A DNA stretch of 27,591 bases from JBBTWO01 sp038062745 (GTDB lineage Bacteria > Patescibacteriota > Microgenomatia > UBA8517), in assembly GCA_038062745.1 (NCBI GenBank), contig JBBTWO010000040.1, positions 1-27,591 of the forward strand, in the 5' to 3' direction. Shown here one piece after another: positions 1 through 8,200 of this stretch. Both the position numbers and the translations under genes were made by a program. A model generated the notes under the pieces. That model was given only the letters and a program-made list of their open reading frames with translations, was not told where the DNA came from and made no database searches. Positions within the stretch are counted from its first letter, which is position 1. Each line of letters starts with the position of its first letter.

Positions 1-696
1 TCTTACCTGCTTGCCATCACCATAAATGGTAATTGGCTTTCCAAGTGCTGATGCGATAATAAACCAAGCAACCCAGCCCTGATCTTCAACCCCAAATTGC
101 CTGGGCCCATAGACGCATGATTGTCTAAAGACAACTGTTTTTAAGCCATAAATTCTAGCGTAATCTCGAACATACTGATCAGCACAACCTTTTGAGCAGC
201 CATAAGGTGAGTGAAAATCTAGAGGAAATTCCTCTGATATTCCTTTGGGAAAGTCCACATAAATATATCTTCCTTTGTCTTTTTTTACTTTTACTTCCTC
301 CATCCCTCCATAAACTTTATTGGTTGAGGTATAGATAATTGCAGGTTTCAACTTTGAGTTTCTAATCGCTTCCAAAACATTAAAGGTTCCTTGTGCATTT
401 ATATCAAAATCCTCTCGGGGGTCATTTACTGAAGTGGTAACCGCCACCTGGGCTGCTAAATGTAACACTGCATCAACTTTTTCAACCTCTCTACTCAGTA
501 TCTTTTGATCATATCTGACATCAGCTTCAACAACTTTTAGCTTGGGGTTAATTGATTTAAGCCAGGCAAGATTGTCTCGTGTCCCGTTTCTTGCAAAGTT
601 ATCCAGAATTGTTACTGTTTTACCCTTTTTTAGAAAATACGCAGCCGCATTTGAACCTATAAAACCTGCACCGCCAATAATTAGTATGTTTTTCAT
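1..696 (-). CDS. rfbE: CDP-paratose 2-epimerase-like SDR, 3' end cut by window
   Basis: NAD-dependent extended SDR of the nucleotide-sugar epimerase type. Translating from the ATG at 696 gives 232 codons open to the window edge. The family is usually near 340 residues, so about a third is missing. Visible: glycine motif GGAGFIG at residues 8-14 (NAD-binding Rossmann fold), LAAQ near 80, TSTNKVYG at 123-130, catalytic pair Y165/K169 in SPYGCSK, and GPRQFGVEDQGWVAWF around 198-212. The STNKVYG signature and the GxxQFGxEDQGW stretch are what I associate with CDP-paratose 2-epimerase (RfbE, makes CDP-tyvelose) rather than with UDP-galactose epimerase. It starts 14 nt after the polyprenyl-phosphate-sugar synthase gene, so it belongs to the same operon. 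Substrate is inferred from family resemblance; a related NDP-sugar is possible. Confidence 0.82.
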   Translation of the reverse strand, partial: MKNILIIGGAGFIGSNAAAYFLKKGKTVTILDNFARNGTRDNLAWLKSINPKLKVVEADVRYDQKILSREVEKVDAVLHLAAQVAVTTSVNDPREDFDINAQGTFNVLEAIRNSKLKPAIIYTSTNKVYGGMEEVKVKKDKGRYIYVDFPKGISEEFPLDFHSPYGCSKGCADQYVRDYARIYGLKTVVFRQSCVYGPRQFGVEDQGWVAWFIIASALGKPITIYGDGKQVR

Positions 697-710
697 ATGT
701 TTTTTCCAAC

Positions 711-1481
711 TTAACCAGTAAGCCAATTCTCTCGATTTTTGTCGTCATAATATCGCAAGATTCGTAAACGGTAAAAAACTGCCAATGTGTCCCAAGCCAT
801 CTTGAAAACAGTTGACCATTTAATATGCGAGGTTTGCGCATCAAAATGAACTTCAATTGGTCCTTCAAATATACGCTTAAAGCCCAAGTATTTGGCCACC
901 GCCAACATTTCTATATCCATTGCATATCTTTTAACTAGCAACCTGGGAAGAATTTTGTCAATTACTTGCCTTCTAAAGATCTTTATTCCACTTTGAGTAT
1001 CTGTTAATGGCAGCCCAAAGAGAATTTTTACCCCGAGATGGTAACCAACACTGAAGATATATCTTAGAAGTGGATAGTTTACCTGGGAAACTGGATGGCG
1101 CTTTGAACCAACAATAATGTCGGCATTGTACCAATCCATATGAGCCATAAGTATGGTAATTCCTTTCGGAGAAATGTCCATTCCAGCATCAAGAAATGAA
1201 ACCAAATCTCCATGAGCCTTGCTCATACCATATCTGACTGCATAGCCCTTGCCTGCATTATTTGGATATGAAAATACTTTTACTTTCGAGGAGTTTATTT
1301 TTCTAGCTTCTTTCTCAGTATTATCAAGTAAACCATCAACAACACAGATTATTTCAAAATCAACATCCTTCAATCCTTCATTTAAAGTTGCTTCAATATT
1401 TCGTAAATCTTTGTTAATTGTTTTCTCCTGCTTGTACGCAGGAACAATCACTGACAGTAGTTGTTTACTTTGTTTCTCCAT
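711..1481 (-). CDS. Polyprenyl-phosphate hexose synthase (GT2, ALG5/DPM1-like)
   Basis: 256-aa GT2 enzyme resembling dolichyl-phosphate glucose/mannose synthases, which move a hexose from a nucleotide sugar to polyprenyl phosphate on the cytoplasmic face. Visible: IVPAYKQE at 12-19; the first Asp motif VVDGLLDNT at 47-55; GKGYAVRYGM at 78-87; FLDAGMDIS at 97-105, where the metal-site DxD reads D99-A-G101-M-D103; SKRHP at 126-130; and TDTQSGIKIF at 160-169, the DTQxGxK hallmark of the ALG5/DPM group. No C-terminal membrane anchor is evident, as in soluble DPM1. It overlaps the 3' end of the flippase gene by 17 nt and has its own SD-like AAGGT. In context it most likely supplies the lipid-linked donor for the many GT39/GT-C proteins upstream. 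Sugar identity cannot be read from sequence. Confidence 0.85.
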   Translation of the reverse strand: MEKQSKQLLSVIVPAYKQEKTINKDLRNIEATLNEGLKDVDFEIICVVDGLLDNTEKEARKINSSKVKVFSYPNNAGKGYAVRYGMSKAHGDLVSFLDAGMDISPKGITILMAHMDWYNADIIVGSKRHPVSQVNYPLLRYIFSVGYHLGVKILFGLPLTDTQSGIKIFRRQVIDKILPRLLVKRYAMDIEMLAVAKYLGFKRIFEGPIEVHFDAQTSHIKWSTVFKMAWDTLAVFYRLRILRYYDDKNRENWLTG

Positions 1482-2715
1482 GCAATTTACCTTGATTATA
1501 AGCCAAAAATAACGACAAACCCAAAAACAAAATAATCATACTAAGTAAGTTCATTTGAATCACCACAAGTATAGTCGAATGGTTAAAAACAATCAAAACA
1601 GTCTGCATAACTAAAACCAACAAAGCAAAATACGCTAGCTTAGTTTTACCTAGCGACAAGAAAAAGTTCATTAAATGGAATGAAACTGTATAGAAAATCA
1701 TAAACACGCCCATCCAAACAAGTTCCTTGGCCGCCATTAAATACTTTGGACCATACAGCACACCAATGGCAATATTGGGAAAAAGATAATAAAACAAGGT
1801 TATTACCACTGCTATACCAACAGTCACAACCAGCGACAACAAAAACACAGTTTTATATTCCTCTCCTCGTGAAACTCTGCCAGAAACAATTGGAAACATG
1901 GTTGCAGAAACAGGCGAGGCTGCAAAATAGATTATCTTACCCAGTGTTGATAAAGAAGCATAAAGTCCTGCTTCATATTCTGGTAAATAGTGCCTTACCA
2001 ATAAAATATCAATTGTAAAATAAGCAGCGAACGCTAATGCCTGCATCAGCGCAGGTAAAGCATATTTAATAAACTTTGAGATCTCAAAATCCTGCTTTGC
2101 TTCAAAGTTAATTTCTTTTTTGATTACACCAACAGAATAAAAGTAGGCAAACAATACACCCACTATCACGCCAGCCAAAGCACCGGCAACTGAGAAGCTT
2201 GCAATAACCAAAGCCAAACCCAACACAAGTTTTGTAATACTTGATATCAGGTTGGGGATTACTAGACCAGTGAACTTAAGTAATCCTTGAGATGTCGATT
2301 GATTAACTAGCGTAACTAAAGATAAAAACAAGATCGGCGAAATCATAAATATTAAAAATATACTGTCAATATGTAAAAACCACTTCAAAAATGGACTCAG
2401 CAATAAAACACCTAACGAGGAGACAACCGCAATTTTCCAAACATAGCTTTTTATTTTCAAATAGACTCCAGATAGTTCGTTTTTATCTTTAGCTGCAGAA
2501 ACAAATTTAACAATAGCTACACTTGAAGACAAGGGGACAATGCTAATGATATACAAAAGGGCAAAAATTGATGCCAGCAAACCATAGTCAGACGGTCCCA
2601 ACAACCTACCCATGACAACGTGGTAAAGGTAGTTTACCGCGTTTACAAACATTCCCCCACCAACCATGATTGCACTGCCAGAAAACAACGGATGAGAGAT
2701 AATTTTTTTAATCAT
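1465..2715 (-). CDS. Wzx-type polysaccharide/oligosaccharide flippase
   Basis: 416-aa polytopic protein of the MOP/PST exporter superfamily (RfbX/Wzx-like), about 12-14 hydrophobic segments with little soluble sequence. Near the N-terminus it has the typical VMGRLLGPSDYGLLASIFAL stretch (residues about 33-52), characteristic of polysaccharide flippases; the middle has LPALMQALAFAAYFTIDILL, also usual in the family. Role: flips undecaprenyl-linked glycan units across the cytoplasmic membrane. Start: an open frame continues upstream to a TTG at 2775, but the ATG at 2715 is preferred. It avoids a 44-nt overlap, places MIKKIISHP directly before the first membrane segment, and has AAGAG close upstream. 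It is the only flippase in the window and sits next to the polyprenyl-phosphate-sugar synthase. Confidence 0.85.
   Translation of the reverse strand: MIKKIISHPLFSGSAIMVGGGMFVNAVNYLYHVVMGRLLGPSDYGLLASIFALLYIISIVPLSSSVAIVKFVSAAKDKNELSGVYLKIKSYVWKIAVVSSLGVLLLSPFLKWFLHIDSIFLIFMISPILFLSLVTLVNQSTSQGLLKFTGLVIPNLISSITKLVLGLALVIASFSVAGALAGVIVGVLFAYFYSVGVIKKEINFEAKQDFEISKFIKYALPALMQALAFAAYFTIDILLVRHYLPEYEAGLYASLSTLGKIIYFAASPVSATMFPIVSGRVSRGEEYKTVFLLSLVVTVGIAVVITLFYYLFPNIAIGVLYGPKYLMAAKELVWMGVFMIFYTVSFHLMNFFLSLGKTKLAYFALLVLVMQTVLIVFNHSTILVVIQMNLLSMIILFLGLSLFLAYNQGKLHGETK
1489..1493 (-). promoter_or_regulatory. SD-like site for the GT2 synthase gene
   Basis: AAGGT lies 7 nt upstream of the ATG at 1481, inside the end of the flippase gene. 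It supports the choice of this overlapping start. Confidence 0.45.
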
Positions 2716-2731
2716 AAGCTCTTTATTAGTG

Positions 2732-3886
2732 TCAAGAAATCCAAAAACCCCTGCTGAACATTGCAAAAGCGGCAAACTGAACAGTTAATAGTAGTCCAAA
2801 AATCGTTAACTGTAAAACCTTCGGTCGTGTTGCCAGTGCACTAGCCGTAACTATAAACGCAGGAAAGGCAACCAAAGCATATCTGGGAGTTGACACGAAA
2901 CTTAGATATAACGTTGGTGTAATGAATGCACCCAGAAGATAAAACCAATACGCTAGTCTAATTTTCGACACTGAAATAATAGTTACGGTAAGGAGCCACA
3001 TGGCTACTAAAAACTCTAGTAGTGTTGGAAACGTACCAGCAAAATAGGTGTAGTTAAGATTTGGCAGAATCTTAAAAATATATCGATATATTACCCTGGG
3101 AAGAATAACAGGGTTTTGTGATCTATATTCACCAAATATGTGGCCGGAATAATTGAAGGCAAATGCATTCCCGGTGGTTAAATATAAATAGTACATGTAA
3201 GCCGCCAATCCCAAAGGAATAAACAACAGAAAAGCAAGCTTAAAATTCTTTTTATGTTTAGATGTTAAAAAATACTCACCTAAAAATACCGGTAATAAAA
3301 TCACTCCTATTGATCTAGTCGCCGAGGCAAAAATTCCAAACACCGCTGCCCAAAAAAAATTGCTCTTCCTAAAGAAGTAAAACGACCAAACAACTGTTAG
3401 TAAGAATAAACTTTCTGTATAGAAACTGCCAAAATAAAATGACGTCGGAAAAACTGTTAATAAAACTAACGTTGTTCGTGCAACCTCGGCAGTATAGTCC
3501 AGCCGGACAAGTTTCCACAATCCCACCAAAGCAAACAAAAAGGATAGGTTTGATAAAACTAAGCCAACCAAAGCCAAGTTTTCAATACTTTTGTTAAAAA
3601 AACTTGCTATCAAACCAACTAACACAGGATACAGGGGAAAATAAAAATGCTGCAAACTTTTGTAGCCACTTTGGGCAATAGACAAATAGTGTTCCCCATC
3701 GAAATTAAGCCACGACCAAAAGTAAGGGTTCTTAAGGTAATTACCCATTCCCCCACCTAAGAAGTTTTTTTGCAGTGGAACAAAATTTATAGCAAATAAC
3801 AAAATTAAAGAAAGGCCTACTCTCCAAACAAGAAAAACTATAATTGGAAACTTGTATTCATTAAAGAACGAGTTTATATACTTCAT
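2732..3886 (-). CDS. PIG-V/GT76-like GT-C mannosyltransferase
   Basis: 384-aa polytopic protein resembling the PIG-V (GPI mannosyltransferase 2, GT76) family. These GT-C enzymes take the sugar from polyprenyl-phosphate mannose on the outer membrane face. Visible: first membrane segment at about 12-33, then NFDGEHYLSIAQSGY at 61-75 (D63 is the likely catalytic Asp of the first outer loop), FYFPLYPVL at 81-89, FPTSFYFGSFYTESLFL at 146-162 and ATRSIGVILLP at 189-199; all are recognisable PIG-V family blocks. The rest is alternating hydrophobic segments. It overlaps the end of the upstream GT4 gene by 26 nt in another frame. In eukaryotes the family adds the second GPI mannose. Here the acceptor is unknown, and the sugar may differ. 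Confidence 0.82.
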   Translation of the reverse strand: MKYINSFFNEYKFPIIVFLVWRVGLSLILLFAINFVPLQKNFLGGGMGNYLKNPYFWSWLNFDGEHYLSIAQSGYKSLQHFYFPLYPVLVGLIASFFNKSIENLALVGLVLSNLSFLFALVGLWKLVRLDYTAEVARTTLVLLTVFPTSFYFGSFYTESLFLLTVVWSFYFFRKSNFFWAAVFGIFASATRSIGVILLPVFLGEYFLTSKHKKNFKLAFLLFIPLGLAAYMYYLYLTTGNAFAFNYSGHIFGEYRSQNPVILPRVIYRYIFKILPNLNYTYFAGTFPTLLEFLVAMWLLTVTIISVSKIRLAYWFYLLGAFITPTLYLSFVSTPRYALVAFPAFIVTASALATRPKVLQLTIFGLLLTVQFAAFAMFSRGFWIS

Positions 3887-4955
3887 AGGTTTGTTCTGCA
3901 GTTTTTTTCCAGGAAAATTGCTTTAGTCTTTGCTTGCCTTTTTCAATTAGCACTTGGCTTAATCTTGTGTCACCTACAACCTGTTTTAGTTTTTCACCCA
4001 TAGCTTTGTAATCTTTTGGATTTACATAAAGACATGCATCTGATCCAACTTCTACCAAGGCTTGAGTCCTACTGGCCACTACCGGTAATCCTACTTGAAA
4101 TGCTTCCAAAACTGGTAATCCAAATCCTTCATAAAAGGATGGTTGACAGTAGACTAATGCCAATTGCATAATGCCCGAAAAATCCCTTGCCGGGACAAAA
4201 CCAACTCTATAGACATTTTTGTTTTTAATAAAAGCTTGATAAATACTCTTATAATGAGCCAGTTCCGGATGAGGTTTGCCCAACAGAAACCTTAACCAGT
4301 CCATTGGACCACGAAGGTTTCTTACATCTTGACCTAAATCTTCAACTTCTGCAGCTTGTTTCCCAACGATAACCAGCGGTAGCTTCGCATAATCACATGC
4401 TTTAATCAGGTTCGCTATATTTTTGTTGTAGTTAATGTCCCCCACATACAGAACATACTTTTTAGGTAAATCATATTTTTTAACTATTTCTGCCAGTTGC
4501 TTACTGTCTTGTTTAGCTATGCCAGTTTGTGGTGCAAGATATACCACATGAACTTTCTTAGGGTCAATCTCCAGAAATCTAATAATGTCCTTTTTTGAAG
4601 CTTGACTGTCGGTTAATATTGCCTTGGCGTTTTGCGCCTTTTTCTTTTGGGAAATGAATCGTAACTTTCCCCTGATGCCTGGTGGATAATGCTTGGGATA
4701 AATTAATGGAATCAAATCATGAATAGTAACAATATAATTCTTGTTTTCAATATTCTTCGGGAAAGTATCGATAAATGGATTGAAAAAGGGGATATGAACG
4801 ACATCATATTCAGATAAATCTGACGTAAAAACATTAATTACCCTAACTCTGTCGCCAAAGGCCTGAACTAAGTTGTTAACGTAAAAACCGACTCCTCTGG
4901 CTGCATGACCATCGCTGGTGGCACTTATATCAAATGCTACTTCTTTAAGCGTCAT
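3861..4955 (-). CDS. GT4 family glycosyltransferase
   Basis: 364-aa retaining GT-B glycosyltransferase, cytoplasmic, using a nucleotide-sugar donor. Visible: ARGVGFYVNNL at 19-29 (acceptor-side glycine loop); TIHDLIPL at 77-84; TDSQASKKDI around 115-124; YVGDINYNKN at 170-179 opening the C-terminal donor domain; and PSFYEGFGLPVLEA at 272-285, the EX7E motif (E276, E284) that binds the donor in GT4 enzymes. Full length for the family. The HDLIPL and YVGDxxxxKN style resembles mannosyl- and rhamnosyltransferases of O-antigen loci, but the sugar cannot be assigned. It overlaps the upstream SDR gene by 11 nt; GGAG 7 nt before the ATG supports the start. It probably extends the lipid-linked glycan before flipping. 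Confidence 0.88.
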   Translation of the reverse strand: MTLKEVAFDISATSDGHAARGVGFYVNNLVQAFGDRVRVINVFTSDLSEYDVVHIPFFNPFIDTFPKNIENKNYIVTIHDLIPLIYPKHYPPGIRGKLRFISQKKKAQNAKAILTDSQASKKDIIRFLEIDPKKVHVVYLAPQTGIAKQDSKQLAEIVKKYDLPKKYVLYVGDINYNKNIANLIKACDYAKLPLVIVGKQAAEVEDLGQDVRNLRGPMDWLRFLLGKPHPELAHYKSIYQAFIKNKNVYRVGFVPARDFSGIMQLALVYCQPSFYEGFGLPVLEAFQVGLPVVASRTQALVEVGSDACLYVNPKDYKAMGEKLKQVVGDTRLSQVLIEKGKQRLKQFSWKKTAEQTYEVYKLVL

Positions 4956-5637
4956 TGGCTAACTCCAAAGCGTAATCGGGCGAATATAATTCCACCTCTT
5001 GCCTAATTTGATCAGATTTTATTATGTCGATGATTTTTGAGGCCACCCAATTTGGCGTTAAATATGCTTTGCCCTGTAAGCTCTCATCCTCCTTCTCTTT
5101 TAAAGTCATTGGGCCAAACTCTGTTAACACACTGCCAAGCGTCAAAAGCATTACCTTATGATTGGTGTGATTAAATTCTTTAGACAGAGAAAGTGACATA
5201 CCTCGAAGAGCAAATTTACTAGTACAGTATGGCAAACGGTCTGCATAGCCGACTGTTCCCATACCAGAACCAAAATTAAAAACAATAGAGTTTGCTGATT
5301 TTTCTAATGCTGGCAACAAATATTTTGTCATTAAAAACACAGCCGTTAAATTTATATCAAGTGATTGTTGCCAATCCTCAATGGTTGTATCTTCAATAGT
5401 TTTATAGATTCCCACTCCCGCTGCATTAAACAACAAATCAATACTTGAGTGATCTAAGATTATTTTTTCACAAACTTGCTTTATTTGTCCCTTGTTGGTT
5501 AAATCACAAGGATATTGGTCAGAGGATCTAGATACAGGAATAACAGTCACACCTTCGGCCTGCAGTGCTTTATGTAATTGCCTGCCCATTCCTCCACTTG
5601 CTCCAACTAAAACTGCCTTTTTACCAGTTAATTCCAT
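4945..5637 (-). CDS. Short-chain dehydrogenase/reductase (classical SDR)
   Basis: 230-aa classical NAD(P)-dependent SDR. Visible: cofactor loop GASGGMG at residues 12-18 (TGxxxGxG type), NAAG at 71-74, catalytic serine S124 in NFGSGMG, and YCTSK at 137-141 (YxxxK). The length and single-domain Rossmann layout are normal for the class. SVSRSS after the second strand leaves room for NADP preference, but this is only suggestive. It sits between a WaaE-like GT2 (3 nt upstream) and a GT4 (11-nt overlap), so a reductase or epimerase step on a sugar or sugar-lipid is likely. Substrate is not readable from the sequence; classical SDRs act on many compounds. Confidence 0.85.
   Translation of the reverse strand: MELTGKKAVLVGASGGMGRQLHKALQAEGVTVIPVSRSSDQYPCDLTNKGQIKQVCEKIILDHSSIDLLFNAAGVGIYKTIEDTTIEDWQQSLDINLTAVFLMTKYLLPALEKSANSIVFNFGSGMGTVGYADRLPYCTSKFALRGMSLSLSKEFNHTNHKVMLLTLGSVLTEFGPMTLKEKEDESLQGKAYLTPNWVASKIIDIIKSDQIRQEVELYSPDYALELANDA
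4963..4966 (-). promoter_or_regulatory. Shine-Dalgarno site of the GT4 gene
   Basis: GGAG, 7 nt upstream of the ATG at 4955 and inside the end of the SDR gene. One of the clearest ribosome-binding sites in the window; it decides the start despite the 11-nt overlap. Confidence 0.5.
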
Positions 5638-5640
5638 AAG

Positions 5641-6525
5641 CTAATTATAACTCCCTATCCAATATTTGTAATACGCAAGTGGAAAATGCCAGGCTGAGAA
5701 GATAGACCACAAAAATCCTCTAATACCATCTTTAAAGCCTGCATGACGAATAAACAAACTCAAAAAAGTTATTATCGGCTTAATAAATATGAAGTATACA
5801 AAATTACCAAAGTTCTTTTTCATTTTTTGTTCTTTCCACGTCGAAGCCGTAAAAGAAGTATATCTGTTTGCCCGATCAAAATATCTTTTCAAAGTTGGTG
5901 AATCGTAGTGCAACAAGTCATGGGTTAACCAGTCAACTTCGCCATTCATCCACATAATCTGCTCATGTACAGATTCGGCCGGAAGACCTGCCTTGCCGTT
6001 TCCAATAAGCCTTATGACAGCATCTGGGTAAACTCCTGCATGCACCAAAGCTTTGCCCAAAAACATATTTCTTCTGGGAACAAAAAAAGCAACTATCTCA
6101 CCAGTTTTTTTGCCCAATTGGCCGTATTTTTCTTCAATAACTTTCTGATGTCTCATAAAAAGCTTCCATTTTCTGTGATCCTTTATTTTTCTGTTCTTTA
6201 TTTCTTGGTAACTCATAGTGATTACTTCCCGTATTTCTTTTGCTAATTCAGGTGAGACTTGTTCATCCGCGTCGAGTTGTAAAATCCACTCTCCTTGGGC
6301 TTTGTCAATCGCTTTTTGTTTGGTTATATGGAAGTTTTCATGGTGCGGCTCGCTAAACACTTTTGCTCCAAAGCCTTGTGCAATCTCAACCGTTTTATCG
6401 GTTGAATATTCATCCATTATTATAATTTCATCAGCAATGTCGGTTACCGCTGACAAACATCTGCCAATATTCGCTTCTTCATTCCTTACTGCTAGCACGA
6501 CTGATAATTTTACTTTTTTGTCCAT
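5641..6525 (-). CDS. GT2 glycosyltransferase, WaaE/KdtX-like
   Basis: 294-aa GT-A glycosyltransferase resembling the lipopolysaccharide core beta-glucosyltransferase (WaaE/KdtX) group. Visible: VVLAVRNEEANIGRCL at 9-24; MDEYSTDKT at 37-45; LQLDADEQVS at 83-91 with the DxD metal site D85/D87; VRRxNMF-like PRRNMFLGK at 150-158; and PAESVHEQI around 182-190, typical of the group and probably carrying the catalytic region. Residues about 240-290 are rich in aromatic and hydrophobic residues and suggest a membrane-associated tail. The frame is also open back to a TTG at 6540, but the ATG at 6525 (MDKKVKLSVV) is the natural start and lies 4 nt after the upstream stop. Sugar and acceptor are unknown. 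Confidence 0.86.
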   Translation of the reverse strand: MDKKVKLSVVLAVRNEEANIGRCLSAVTDIADEIIIMDEYSTDKTVEIAQGFGAKVFSEPHHENFHITKQKAIDKAQGEWILQLDADEQVSPELAKEIREVITMSYQEIKNRKIKDHRKWKLFMRHQKVIEEKYGQLGKKTGEIVAFFVPRRNMFLGKALVHAGVYPDAVIRLIGNGKAGLPAESVHEQIMWMNGEVDWLTHDLLHYDSPTLKRYFDRANRYTSFTASTWKEQKMKKNFGNFVYFIFIKPIITFLSLFIRHAGFKDGIRGFLWSIFSAWHFPLAYYKYWIGSYN

Positions 6526-6529
6526 CTGT

Positions 6530-8200
6530 TTAGTTTGCAACTATTTGAAAGTATAGGTGATTATTGCTGCCATATACATTTTTTACAATATTTGCTTCTT
6601 CAGGTATCTCTTCCTGTGTTCCAACCAGCATACTATTTGGATTTTGTGGTTTGGCTTCGTCAAACTTAATTGAAGTGAAATAATACTTATCAAAATGATT
6701 AACTGTAGAAAATCCAAAGTTATCTCGGCCTGTTAAAAAATGTTCTGCTTGGAATTTAACTGGATCATATTTTGAGTAAAACAAAAACAAAATATATGGT
6801 TGGTCGTATCTGTCAGTAATCAATACCTTTTCATAACGTTGCTTATTTTCAAGTACATAATTGACTAATTCTTTTACTCCATATTGGGAGGAGAAGGGAT
6901 ATTCCTTTGCCATATGTGAGTAATACATGTGTACATATCGCGCAAAGCTTAACACAATAACAAGGGTCATTAAACCATAAAGAGTAATTTTTACCTGTTT
7001 TGTTTTCACGAGTTGCTTAATTGTTTCCACGAGGACAGTAAAGCCATAAGCACTGAAAAAGGTTAACGGTATTACCATATTCTGTGACCTTAGAGCATGT
7101 GGTGATTGAAAAGTAAGAGCCGCCGCAACCGGAGCAATAATCAACCACCACGACACAATGAGCCATTCTCTTTGAAGATGCTTATCTTTCAAACGCAGTA
7201 TCGACACCACAGCAATACCTATAAATAACAATTCAATTGTGTACATTTGGCCAGTTTCTGGAACTCGATTTCTTTGAATCTCATCTCCTGATAAAAATAG
7301 AAACTCACCCCAGTAGTGTTCTGACCAATTTTCAAAAAATACTAAGCCATAATTGATTAGCTTGTTGTGAAAAATTTTGGCAAAGGCAGAAGAAAAGTTA
7401 ACATGTTCTGATCTTTGTTCCTCAAGGCGTGCCTTTGGGCCAGTATCAGCAAACAAACCTACACCAGCTGCCCGAGACGATATGGCTGGCCGGGTAAAAT
7501 CGTAAACAAGAGGCGCAACCATCAACAGACCCACCAAACCTGATATGGCAAGGTGCTTGTAGTGTCTGATTGTTTGCTTATAATTAATCGCCAATATACC
7601 AAGTACAAGAACGGGAACTATTATTCTGGCTGCATGATAAGTGTATAACGAAGCCACAAAGACTATCACTGAAACAATTAATGGCTTGAGGGTAAATCCC
7701 CGGTTTATACTTTTAACCAGCAACAAAAATCCCCAGACAATTAAAAAGGTTGCAAAATTTACTTCCCAGCCTCCTCTGGAGAAATGAATATGCCAAGGAC
7801 TAATTGCCAAAAACAAAGAAGACGTAAGGGCAAATATTTCTTTGGTTTTGGCTGCCATGTTAAGGAATAAGTTTTTTATCACTATATAAACTAAACCTAC
7901 AGTTAGAACACCAGCCAAGGCACCAGGCAGTCTAACTGCTAATTCAGTCAAACCAAAAAATTTTACAAAAGGCAAAAGTGTATATACATAAAGGCCGGGT
8001 TTGTAATCATTAAATGATTGAAAGTGAATGGGCCATGAATTACCATGCTCATCCTTGCCAGTTTGTATAAGAGAATAGGCATTATAGCCAAGAGCAGCTT
8101 CATCAGCATTCAAGGCAGGGTATGTATCTAGCTTATAGAATCTTAAAAAGAAAGCTAAAACTAAGATTGAAAAGAAAATAATGTTCGTTATTTTTTTCAT
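6530..8200 (-). CDS. GT39/PMT_2-type membrane glycosyltransferase, paralog 1
   Basis: 556-aa polytopic GT-C protein, one of six full-length paralogs in the window. Family role: transfers a sugar from a polyprenyl-phosphate carrier to a lipid, glycan or protein acceptor on the outer face of the membrane. Visible: N-terminal membrane helix, then NADEAALGYNAYSL with the conserved D33-E34 pair in outer loop 1; GLTELAVRLP at 83-92; SPWHIHFSRGGWE at 134-146 ending in conserved E146; YTYHAAR at 186-192; PHALRS at 367-372; and a soluble C-terminal domain from about 430 with YDQPYILFLFY at 465-475. It starts directly after the stop of the next paralog (zero gap). Its N-terminal half is the closest match in the window to the 560-aa neighbour. 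The acceptor and sugar are not known. Confidence 0.85.
   Translation of the reverse strand: MKKITNIIFFSILVLAFFLRFYKLDTYPALNADEAALGYNAYSLIQTGKDEHGNSWPIHFQSFNDYKPGLYVYTLLPFVKFFGLTELAVRLPGALAGVLTVGLVYIVIKNLFLNMAAKTKEIFALTSSLFLAISPWHIHFSRGGWEVNFATFLIVWGFLLLVKSINRGFTLKPLIVSVIVFVASLYTYHAARIIVPVLVLGILAINYKQTIRHYKHLAISGLVGLLMVAPLVYDFTRPAISSRAAGVGLFADTGPKARLEEQRSEHVNFSSAFAKIFHNKLINYGLVFFENWSEHYWGEFLFLSGDEIQRNRVPETGQMYTIELLFIGIAVVSILRLKDKHLQREWLIVSWWLIIAPVAAALTFQSPHALRSQNMVIPLTFFSAYGFTVLVETIKQLVKTKQVKITLYGLMTLVIVLSFARYVHMYYSHMAKEYPFSSQYGVKELVNYVLENKQRYEKVLITDRYDQPYILFLFYSKYDPVKFQAEHFLTGRDNFGFSTVNHFDKYYFTSIKFDEAKPQNPNSMLVGTQEEIPEEANIVKNVYGSNNHLYFQIVAN

Noticed and set aside
620..868. Open frame of 82 codons on the minus strand across the epimerase/GT2 junction
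   Set aside because: It lies in another frame of two well-supported genes, has no family features, and the epimerase frame with all SDR motifs explains the DNA.
2716..2775. Longer N-terminus of the flippase from a TTG
   Set aside because: It would overlap the PIG-V-like gene by 44 nt and add a non-family leader; the ATG at 2715 fits the family start.
6526..6540. TTG start for the WaaE-like GT2 gene
   Set aside because: The ATG at 6525 directly precedes the conserved KLSVVLAVRNEE segment.
6218..6556. Rightward open frame of about 112 codons
   Set aside because: Antisense to the start of the WaaE-like GT2 gene; Cys/Ser-rich composition is typical of a shadow frame.
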